DNA from: Solenopsis invicta
Taxonomy: Eukaryota; Arthropoda; Insecta; Hymenoptera; Formicidae
Assembly: GCF_016802725.1 (NCBI RefSeq)
Contig: NC_052667.1
Span: forward strand, 27,287,346 to 27,351,345
DNA length: 64,000 bases
Reading direction: 5' to 3'
Shown in pieces: positions 36,701 through 46,655 of the stretch (position 1 is the first letter of the stretch; every line of letters begins with the position of its first letter). The translations under genes and the position numbers were made by a program. Below the pieces are notes generated by a model. That model did no database searches. It was not told the DNA's origin and worked only from the letters and a program-made list of their open reading frames with translations.

Positions 36701-39327
36701 CACAGAGGCCACATCTTCCCCGACTACTCCGACTTCCACTTCCGAAACTACTCCAACAACTCCATCCACTACACCTACATCTAGCACAAGTCCAGAAACC
36801 ACGACACCGACGTCTGAGACGAAGAAACCGGACGACATTTTGTCACGTTCAAATACCGATGAATCCGAAGACTCCACTAAGAAACCTGGACCATCGGACG
36901 ACAAAACGCCAACTCCCGGACCATTCTTTGGTGCTCCTGGATTCGGCTTTGGTGGTTATGGTCCTAGTTTCGATCCCTATTTTGGTTATCCTGGATTCAA
37001 CTCTATACCAGCTTATAACCCGAATTATGCATGGACTGGTACAAACAACGGGCCAGGATTTGCGTCTGCGGGCGCATCCGCCGGAAGCTTTGGATATCCA
37101 TATCCGACAATGGGATATCCAACGGGAGGATTTCCCACGATGGAATCACCAACGGGATTATATCCCACAATGGGACCACCAATGGGAATGTATCCCACAG
37201 TAGGATCACCGACGGGATTATATCCCACGATGGAATCACCGACGGGATCACCATCTTTCGGAAGTCGAGGAGGATTTCAAGATAACTTACCGAACCAGGA
37301 TAATTTACCAAACAAGGATAGCTCACCAAACCAGATTGGATACAATTTCGGCGGAGGTACGAGCATGAGCCCAAAAATCGAAGGACGAAGACTGATTCAA
37401 GATTTTGAAGGATAATGAATGACTTGGGATTGCATGCTGTGGTTTGGACATTTCTTGGTGTTTGTAAAAAATCGGCAATTGAATGAGGCCAATTGGATGT
37501 CAAAGGCAAAGGAGAGACATCAGAATTATGTATCTCAAAATTTGTTTAACGATGTCACGTTGACATTTTTTTTTAAATGCATGATTCTCTGCCGAACAAA
37601 ATTGTATTTTATGTAAAACGACTAATGTCATGACAATATTTTCGACGTTTATTTCTTTCTTTCTTTCTTTATTTATTTATTTATTTATTTATGTGCGTAC
37701 ATTTGTACATTTATATACATATGTATACATATGTATGTATATTCATGTTTGTGTATGTGTGTATATATATTTATATTTATATTTATTTATTTATTTATTT
37801 ATCAAAATAATTATTTATTTATTTATGTGCGTGCATTTAAATATCTATTTATTTATTTATTTATTTAGGTGTACTTGTACTTAAATAGTCTATGCAAACT
37901 TATTTATAAGTGAATGTAATCGCATGTATGTATATGCATGATTTTTATGCGACATGCCATTACTAGAATCTTATCGTATGTTCTATTTTTCGCAGATCCG
38001 TTGTATAACGCAGGACCTGGATTCTTTTACCCAGGACAATTTCCTAATAATCCTTTTAACGATCCCACTTTTGACATGATCAAACAAATTCAGGCGCAGA
38101 TCGAGGCGCAGCATCAGGCGTAAGTCTTCGAGTAATACAAGTTGCAAATAACAGAACTTTACGCTTCGCAGCGTACAGTTAATTTGACCGGAATTCCTTG
38201 AACCGATATTTATGAAATCATTTACATTTATTCTTTTTCAGTACAGTTTAACGTTTACCACGAAAAACTCTTTTAAATTTGTTACATAATTACCACAGAT
38301 TCTTTTGATCTCTAAATATAAATTTTTGATTTTTATTAACAAATATATTAAGAAAATTTTTTTACAAATATATATATTGAATATTATTAATTTTATCAAC
38401 AAATTATTTTAAATTCAAAATAAAACTTTTGTCTAATTGGAAGAGTTTTTATTTTATATATTATCTCTGTGAGTAATTATTGTAAGTATTATTTGCTGTT
38501 TTTTTTTACATTTTATTTTAACAATCGCTCATAATTTTTCTTCATGTAGATCAAGGAGAAACATTCGCCTTCAATATTTTTAACTATTCTTTTGAAATAT
38601 AACCGCAAGCCATTATTCATATAGATCTTCTTTAAAACTCGTAGAGTGAAACGTTACTTTAATAGATTAAAATTTAAGCTTGTGCAACGTTCTTGTGATT
38701 TGCCACTTTAATAAAAGTCAAAATTCACTTCTATAGAATGAAAATTAATCTTATATAATTTTCGAGTTACTTTTTATTCTACAAAATTTAAAGAACTTCT
38801 AAAGCATATTGTAAACAGGAATTTGTATTGTACAGCAACATGGAATTCCACAACCGTTTGGCCAATGAAGCCGCTAATTACGGTGGCGGAAATTACGGCG
38901 GCGGGAGCTACGGTGGCGGCGTACCGCAGGTTGCGAGTGCCAGTATTGGCTTAGGCCCATACGGTGGTTTCCAAAGCGGCCAAATCAGTCCCGTGAGTCT
39001 TACGTTTCTCAATGAGTTATCGCATAAAAAAGGCAATACAGAAATTGTCCAATAATATGCTTCATTTTGCACACAATCCAGTTCGCACAGATTCCAGTCT
39101 TCTTATAGTCTTTATTACCGGCGATCTCTCCGTCATAGGCTTCTCCAGGAATAGAGTCCAGATTCGCGGATGAACTGCCTCCACCATCGGGTAATAGCTT
39201 TGGAGTGTTTGCTAGTTCCAGTTCCTCCAGCATGACCGGGCCGGATGGCAGACCGATTAACCATAAGTCGTCGATTACCGGCGTTAATGATAATGGAAAA
39301 GTTTCTTTCCGCACTGTGCACGATTAA
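33790..39327 (+). CDS. Gene F: secreted mucin-like / Gly-Tyr-rich protein, spliced full form
   Basis: The exons are 33790-33877 (signal peptide, MDIRIFALVAFVAVLGSFTEA), 36376 onward (exon 2), 37996-38119, 38836-38992 and 39139-39327. Exon 2 has two possible donors, both in phase 1. The first is at 36450 (AATG|GTGAGA, strong), giving a 210-residue form. The second is at 37356 (GGAG|GTACGA), giving about 512 residues. All later junctions are in phase. The shared C-terminal part has NAGPGFFYPGQFPNNPFND, a short Gln-rich helix (IKQIQAQIEAQHQA), a YGGG repeat block and an SSSS-containing tail ending DNGKVSFRTVHD. An LKR dibasic site lies early in exon 2. The longer form adds a Ser/Thr-rich mucin-like block and YPTMxxPTG repeats. 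Intron 1 (33878-36375) is AT-rich with nothing else visible. Family not recognised; a cuticular, glandular or eggshell role is conjecture. Confidence 0.72.
36376..37415 (+). CDS. Gene F exon 2 read through to its own stop: alternative mucin-like form
   Basis: If neither donor in exon 2 is used, the frame continues from exon 1 through a Ser/Thr-rich block (six STTESS-type units from an 18-bp DNA repeat at about 36546-36650). It then passes through PGPFFGAPGFGFGGYG, Tyr-Pro-Thr-Met/Pro-Thr-Gly ten-residue repeats and three DNLPNQ-like six-residue units to a stop at 37413-37415. This form would have 375 residues including the signal peptide. The last residues (SPKIEGRRLIQDFEG) look coding rather than random, so a composite terminal exon is plausible. 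The long frame seen in the next register over the same DNA (Gln/His/Pro-rich) is a shadow of the repeat. Confidence 0.55.
36546..36650 (+). repeat. 18-bp coding tandem repeat (Ser/Thr-rich)
   Basis: About six copies of CATCATCAACCACAGAAT encode the six-residue Ser/Thr/Glu unit of gene F. It has near-perfect identity and is probably variable in length. Confidence 0.85.
37647..37880. repeat. (TTTC)n/(TTTA)n simple-sequence tract
   Basis: TTTC units are followed by several TTTA blocks separated by GTGCG and TACATATG segments. It lies between exon 2 and exon 3 of gene F. It produces an artificial Phe/Leu/Tyr frame. Confidence 0.85.
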
Positions 39328-39929
39328 TTAAATAACACTTTTAATCGTGCCTATCTCTATAATCATTAATTAAATGTTGTGTGCTATGTACAATGTTACA
39401 ATAATAATGATGCAATTTTATAATTCAAATTTATTACGTGTTACAAAATAAGTTTGTAACTTAAGACATTGAAACTCAGGCTCAAATATTTTCTTAAGAT
39501 TACCTCACAAATACTCAAGTTTCTTAGAACCAATAGATTCTTTTTGTAAAATTAAAGTTGTGACTTTTATATGATTTTCTGTAATTGTCAATAACTCGAC
39601 AATTTTTACCTGTTTGCAAACAAAATTCGTTTGCAATACAAAAAAATTTTTTAATTTTAAGAAGGTTTTTTGGGTTAGTGTCATGTTCTATTCGAGCAAT
39701 ATCGAGTGAACACATGACTCTTTTGCATTTAATTATTACGTTTACTTGCTTAAATATATTCATATTATTGTATCTTCTATGTAATACATAAATTAAACTC
39801 TTGATGCTTTTATAATGATTTTTTAATTTTATTACGTGACAATTAAATTGTTCTTAGTAACACGCTTTAATATAATTTCGTATACAATAGTAATAGTTAC
39901 ATCGCTATACAATTTCATACCTTATAATT

Positions 39930-42879
39930 TTATAATTTTGTGTTGTCGTTGGGTTTGGTCTTGCTAAGCGGCGGTGCAATCTTATCATCTACTATAGGTT
40001 TATCTCGCCGCCATGTTTTACCCCAAAATCCCATATCGTTACCATGATCTCGAAAATGATCATTCCAATACATTTGTGGTCGTTGAAAAGTTCGTTCATA
40101 CCAGGGCTGGTATCCCTGATAATTAGTTTGAATCTATTACAAGTGGAAGAAGAAAAGTAAAATTTTTATATTCTGACATATCATGAGAAATTTTGTAAAT
40201 TTATTTTAGATGATCTATATAATTTGCGTTAAACTATTAAAAAGATAAAATTTTGTTTATAATTTCATGTGCTGTATAAAAACATTTTAAAAAACAAAAT
40301 ATACACATATATATTATATATAAAATATATACAACACATATTCAAATATATGATATATAAAGTTATAAATAAAATTTTACCCGAGGGGAAATTCACAGCC
40401 GGCATTGGTGTACAAAATTTCGGCAGTGGACTGCCGAAAAAAGTAAGCAGTGACCTATAATATTGACGGCATTGTCGTCAGTGGTTGGGGAGTGGTGAGC
40501 TCACTTCAGAGTCGATCATGGGGTTGAGCACAAAAATTTTTGAATACTTCGGGAAAGCTTTAGAATTCTTGTGCAGGCATTGGCGTATGATAATGGGCAC
40601 GCGGTAGTGTTCATAATTGCATGGCATTGCCTTAATTTTAATATAGGATTGACGGCATTGTAGGCATTGACTAACAATAAGCATTGTCGGCAGTGTACAA
40701 AAATGTCGGCAGTGTTTTACAGCAATGCCAAAAATCGGCATTGGTGTACAAAATTTTGGGTTGTGAATTCCCCCTCGATTTTACCTAAAATCTATACGCA
40801 AATGATAGGACATTGAAAGTGAGCTTTAATTGCTAATATTAACTTTCAGGCATTAAATATAATGAAATAAATAAATTTTGTCACCCGTGGAACATTGTCA
40901 CGATGTAAATGCGTATGCATTGAACGTGGCGAATTTATTGGATGAAAACTTGGTTGCTTATTATAATCTTCATTGGCACCCCGAAAACCGTTAATTACTG
41001 GTACGTCATCAATCTTTGGCTTTGCTTTAGTGCCTTTCGTCATAATGCTGAGATGTACTTCAGTGATGATATTTCCTTTTTCATCCGATTTCGAGGAAAC
41101 GGACACGTTACATACACCATGTTCGCAAGGATTTTCGTTCGGTGTGCTGTCATTACTATTTATAACAATTTCAATGTTGTTGATTATGTTTGGCTGTTTC
41201 GCTGAATCGTCCTATAAAAAAATACAATTAATCATCGTATTATCTTATAAAAGCTCCAATAATTAATTAGGATTTTAACTATGGCCGCCTCAATAAGGAT
41301 ATTCCACATCTATGTTTATACTACACACTCATATTTGAGTAGTATGAACATAGACGTGGAATATCCTTATTGAGGCAGCCCTAGTTAAAATTCCAATACT
41401 AATATATTGAATAACTATTAATTTTCTTTCCTATATAAAATAATGGTTTAACATTTGATAGAAATAAAATAATTTTTATGATTAATCAAAACTCTGTAAG
41501 AGTCTTTAATAGAGCATTAAAGACTCTTTAACAAACATTACCTAAGTATTATAAATATTGATGAACATTAAAATAAAATAAGATTGAATTTTATAATTGT
41601 CTAACAGCACTATCGATTATTTTAAAATTCATAAATTTAATATAGTTAATTATTTATTTTATGAAATTATTGTATTAATAATAAGTGTCCCAATATTTAT
41701 TAGTAATGTTTGATAGAATTTCAAGCAACAATGATGAATTTTCAATAGCATGAATCTTTAATATATAAATTAATTAACACGAAATTGCCTTAATTTTAGG
41801 AATATTTGAAGCGTTATATTATCATAAATATTTATCACTGTTTATTTAAAAAGAAGTTGCAAAGTAACTGATTTGATTGTTCTATATTTGATATACGTAA
41901 AATTAAAAGGTGAATAACAGTTCTATATTTGATGTACGTAAAATTAAAAATCGAATAATACACTGTGCAATCAATAGAGAAAAATAATTATCTATTTAAA
42001 TTCAATTAAATATCTTAATTATAATTTTGAATTTAAATTGAGTTTAATTCTATAATTACATTTAATATTAATACAACTTGAAGATTATTTCAGATGAATA
42101 TTCTGATCTACCAATTTCAATTGCATATTTCCCGAAATTCGTTAATGAAGTAAATTATTTCTTAGTTTTATCTTGCTTGTTTGCAAAATAAAATTGATTG
42201 ATAATTATTAATTTAGATATAACTTCATAATTTATATAAAGCATAAATTTAAACATTAAATTAAACGTTAGCTTAAATTAAACGTAAGCATAAGATGAAG
42301 TTAAGTTTAATATTTTTATTAAGAATTATTTTTTATTAATTACATATAATCTATTACATTTCTTTTAATATTTTTCATGAATATGCATAGACTGTGAAAT
42401 CACTTACTTGGTGACATTGCATTTTTTATTGAAAAATCGATAATCATAATGCACAAATATCTAAGTGATTCATATGCTATGAATCCTCAAAAATATTAAA
42501 TTTAACTTTACAGCATTTGTCTCATTTATCGCTTACGGAACTAAATATTAACTCGTAACTTACGAGACCATTACTTTGTTTTATTATTTACCTGTGATAG
42601 ATAAATCCTTCTTTTTCTCGGCTCATTTGCTTTTATGAACTCGTTTCCATGACGCAAGATGTACTCGTATGTCGATGATTTAGACGCACGTAAGCTTGAG
42701 TCCGGATTAGCAGATTTCTTTGGATTAACAATTGTGACGAAAGTCGAGTTATCTAATGTCTCTTCATTTTCGTCAGAATCCAAATCGATTTTCGACGAAA
42801 CTTTGATACCCGTCCCAAAATTATTTAACATTACGATCACAAAACAACCTGCGAGAATTATTCTCGGTTCCATTTTCAT
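39930..42879 (-). CDS. Gene E: secreted protein with furin site and sequons, 272 aa
   Basis: Three exons join in phase 0: 42592-42879, 40885-41211 and 39930-40133. The donors are GTAAAT and GTGACA, with TATAG and AATAG acceptors. I start at the ATG at 42879 (MKMEPRIILAGCFVIVMLNNFG). A TATA box and TCAGT initiator place the transcription start at about 42907, so the ATG at 42918 is upstream of it. After the signal peptide come an acidic stretch, three N-glycosylation sequons (NST, NDS, NVS) and an RKRR furin-type site before IYLSQ. A single Cys pair follows (CEHGVC), then a strand-like SVSSKSDEKGNIITEVHLSI. The last exon is rich in Tyr, Trp, Arg and Asp (YQGYQPWYERTFQRPQMYW). No family recognised. 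Intron 1 holds two hairpins and intron 2 an inserted transposable element. Confidence 0.75.
40374..40785. mobile_element. Non-autonomous DNA transposon with 8-bp target duplication
   Basis: The 396-bp element (40382-40777) is bounded by direct repeats ATTTTACC (40374-40381 and 40778-40785). Terminal inverted repeats read CGAGGGG-AAATTCACA on the left and CGAGGGGGAATTCACA on the right (reverse strand). A 21-bp sequence CGGCATTGGTGTACAAAATTT occurs near both ends in direct orientation, and the interior has many GGCATTG and GGCAGTG motifs. There is no coding capacity. Eight-base duplications suit hAT or P superfamilies, but the terminal bases are not diagnostic. It sits in intron 2 of gene E. 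Confidence 0.8.
41267..41396. repeat. Long near-perfect hairpin in intron 1 of gene E
   Basis: Arms of about 59 bases pair with few mismatches; CCTCAATAAGGATATTCCAC in the left arm is fully complementary to the right arm. Pairing continues inward (ACTCA with TGAGT) to a four-base TATT loop. It could be a fold-back transposon or a double-stranded RNA-forming locus. The outer ends carry TTTTAACT and its complement; no clear target duplication was seen. Confidence 0.7.
41498..41528. repeat. Short perfect hairpin
   Basis: Thirteen-base perfect arms (AAGAGTCTTTAAT and its complement) flank an AGAGC loop in intron 1 of gene E. Function unknown. Confidence 0.6.
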
Positions 42880-42905
42880 CGTTTGTTTCCGAATACACTG
42901 GGAAC

Positions 42906-42935
42906 ACTGATTTTTCATAAAAAAAACTTATATCA
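42906..42935 (-). promoter_or_regulatory. Core promoter of gene E
   Basis: On the minus strand GATATAAG lies at 42935-42928 and a TCAGT initiator at 42910-42906, about 27 bases apart. The leader to the chosen ATG is short, at about 30 bases. Confidence 0.6.
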
Positions 42936-42939
42936 CTAT

Positions 42940-45900
42940 GTATGTTGTTTCAAGGAAGGGATAAATACTCAAAGCGGACGTATATATAGTAATGACAATC
43001 ATTATTGTAGAAAATTGCAATGGCCTCCAACTCGTAAAGCGTAACAAAGGTGGACTCGAAGAAGTAAGTATGTACCTTTCTCGAAGGATTCGGACCAGTG
43101 ATTTTAATTGCTTCCTGAGATTGATATCGCAAGATTCATAAATTCTCGATACATAAAAAACTTGTACTAATATAAATGAACCATTATATGTAAATAAGAT
43201 CATTATTATAGAACTTGACAAATAAAAATTTTACATTGCTAATTGATTACATGTTCCAAAAAACAAGATATATGTACATCTTTTTTTAGTTCCATTGTCA
43301 CTAATTTATTTTTCAATATATTTCCAAAGTGTGCAATTTCAATATGTGATTAACACTGACAAATAGAAGGGAAAGTAATGTATGCATATTACAACCTCTA
43401 CTTCTCGAAGAGTACATTTACCTTCGCGCTGAACAAAGGCCGCCATAATAATGATTCATCGTGAATAGCTTAGCGGAGGGTACGATGCTCTTGAATGACA
43501 TTATCTCGCGCCTGTTACGATGAGCGAAGTGTTCGCTCTAAAATGCACCCCGTTATGACCCATTGCAGCCAGCACATCACTGCTGAAGTAATTTCGAATC
43601 CTGTCACCCTCAACGTTGTTTGTCTAAATCCCAGCGCAAACAAGGAGCGCAAGGACCTCATTGAGATTCATTAAAACCCTCGTTGCCCCTTTCAGCCCTT
43701 CTACGAAACTGACGACGGTCCTCTCCCCGATCACTATCATTGGTTTTTTTGTAAACTTCTTCTATTATCACGACGCTAAAAGGTTTATAAGTTTATCTCC
43801 GTCGTTAGCTTTAATTATTTATTAAAAGCGGCGCGAGTGCCAATTGTGCAGTGAATAAATTCTAACGATGTCATTCTTTCCTGTGTTATATCAGCCTTTC
43901 CTTTCCGTGCCTCGCGGAATAATGATTCAACCATATAGCAGCAGGCGCCAAACCTTCGTGCCGCTGAGTATCGCGACCGCGCTTAAGTCGTTCGTGCCAA
44001 AGATGCAATTATGTAGTGGCGGATCGCCAGGCACAACCGCAGGATATCGCGTTACGTAAATCCTCTTCTTAAGATCGGCGATTACGAGACTCGGGCATCA
44101 CGGTCGCGCCATGACGCGGAATCCTCATTAAGGCTCGAGAGTATTCCGCGGTGACCGAAGAACGCTTATTTCCGAGGAAAACGCGAAACGCGCCGCCGCC
44201 GGTGACTAATTTGTAACCGATTCCCCAAGCTCCGCCGGATCGTTCGTCCGTTTTCTCGAGAAGCGTTCGACGGAAACGACTGTCGCGACACGGCTGCGTC
44301 GTAAAAAGCGCATCTAAGCGAGCTCCCTGCCGTTCTCGCACAATTAAACCTTTACGCGTTTGCTTGCCGACTGTATAAATATATGCCTTTTTTCACGCGT
44401 GTTTTTACTAGTTTCCGGCTTTCCAAGCACCCTTGGCCGATCTTGCGAGCAGGCAGCGTTCACCGTCGACGGAGCGTAGAAAACGGAGTGCCTAATGTAG
44501 CGTACCTAATCGGGCTCGCATTATTGGGGAATCACCAGCGGTATACTCGGAGACGTATCTTGACAGTGTAAATATGCTGCAAATTAATGTTCCAGCGGCC
44601 CCCAAGGCTGTTCGTGCTCCCACGGAACGTGTTTCACGAAGCGTCATTATTCGTGAATGCCGAACAGAAAGCACGAGAATAAACAACATAGATTCCAGAT
44701 AAAACGATTTATAGCTAAGAAAGAGGGGCTTAATATAGCGTAGGTAATAGCGCGTCGGTGTAACTTTGATAATGGCTGCGATATAGTATATATAAATTCT
44801 CTAAAATTAATTGTAATATCTTTTTCATGGAACGTCATTTATTTAACCCGAAATATATAACGAATAAATCATTTTCAATTTTATTGAAAATGATTTTATT
44901 TTAATCAAAATTTTAATATTGCAGAGCTTATAAGATATCAACTTTGCATGCATTATATAAATTTCCATATCAATAAATTACTTACAGAATTGCTTTGATG
45001 TTTGTAAATATTACAATAATTCTGAAATATTATGGATACAATTATTTATTTGAATATAATGTAATTATTCATAAAATGTGGCAAAGATGCCGATCAAGTC
45101 TTCATATTGATAAGCACAATCCTGCACAATGTACAGCTTTTTGTCTACTTTTTCCTATTCATTTGGTATAATTAAAAAATAATCTTTATTAGCAAAATTG
45201 TAAAAAAATTATTTTAGGTACATTTTCAAAAATTTACTCTATCTATAATTTATTTATTTATAATTAAAAGAGGAATGTATAGTTGTATATTTAACAGCAT
45301 TATATTATATAAAAATAGAAAAAATACAAAAATGCCTTTGATAATATTCATCATTTTAAAGAAGATACGTGTATAAAAGGCCGAGATAATTTTCTCACGC
45401 GACATCGCCATCGCTGCCATACGAATTACAAGACTCGTTTAGAATGTGACATATGGCTTTGACGAACGGTTTCCGAGAAAACAGAAACTCTTTCCGCAGG
45501 GCGTTTGCACCCTTCCTTTCACCGTGGAAGACTCGCCAGAAATAACCGGTGAGTGGTTTAAAACCGTGCTTCGTCCTAGAAAGAATGACGTTTACGGCTG
45601 TTTTTGTAGTGACGGATCAGTCGTGAGGGAGGGGTGGACGCAGACAAAAGTAACGACGCTGTCATTCTGTATCGTATAGATAGAAATTTATTAGGCTCGC
45701 AACGCCTGCAGTATGTACAATTATAGTCTCGCGCGCTACATGTTAATTATGTACACAGGATTCTTTCGTCTAGGCGCGACTCGTATACTCATCGACGTAA
45801 CCGCGTATGCACACAGCGTAAAAATATATTATGTACAAAAATACAAAAGAAAATTAAAAGAGAGAAGATATTGGCACACTCGAAACACACTCACGTAGGC

Positions 45901-46655
45901 AAGCAAAGCGCGTATCACATGACTCAGATTCGCCGTTTCGTCACCGGCAGTACAGGTTTCCGAAAATGGGGCTGGCAGTGCACGTTTGACGTACTTTCGC
46001 CGATTTTGGTAATCATGGGCGACACAGGTCGAGCGTGCGCCAACACGTGGCGCAACAATGGGAATTCAGTCTTGACTTTTATAATATATGAATAATTCAC
46101 GCGATTTCTACATCCTATGCTCGTTAACTGTACAGAATGTCTTGAAAACATACCGCTATTTTAGAAATATATACATATATATTCTATATTTGCATAATAT
46201 AGAACTATATATACATATATTTTTTTACATACACGATGTATATGCAATTTACATATATATGTACATAAAATATACATATATATTTAAAAATGTACATATA
46301 TACGTGTAGCTAAAATTTTAGAATATTTTTTATTATGTATGAAAATCATCACAACAGTAAGATTCTATTCTAAATTTTGACCGACAGTTACTCCTTAAGT
46401 AATTTCCTTAATTGCACAGTTTTGAAGAGAAAAGTGATGCTTATATTACATTAGAATCTATTACATTTAGAAATGACTGCTATAAAAACGCTTATATTAT
46501 ACTAGGACCTAGAATAAGTACTAGAATAATATAGAACACGCTTTCTTATATTAAAATCTCAAGCAGAAGACCAATAAAAATTTCGATATGTTTAGAAATG
46601 GAGTCGTCTTAATAGCAAAGTTCAGTCCTACTTTACAGCCAGTGAACACGCTCAA
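42940..46655. other. Intergenic region between gene E and the RYK-type gene
   Basis: AT-rich ends flank CpG-rich blocks at about 43420-44680 and 45400-46060. Open frames in these blocks run on both strands and lack signal peptides or domain motifs. The region next to 46656 (about 46100-46650) is AT-rich and is probably the 3' untranslated part of the RYK-type gene. No RNA gene recognised. Confidence 0.45.

Noticed and set aside
36448..37203. 251-residue Gln/His/Pro-rich frame on the plus strand
   Set aside because: It overlaps gene F exon 2 in another register and arises from the same 18-bp repeat; it has no signal peptide and no splice support of its own.
37630..37884. Phe/Leu/Tyr-rich frame with apparent membrane segments
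   Set aside because: Translation of the TTTA/TTTC simple-sequence tract between gene F exons.
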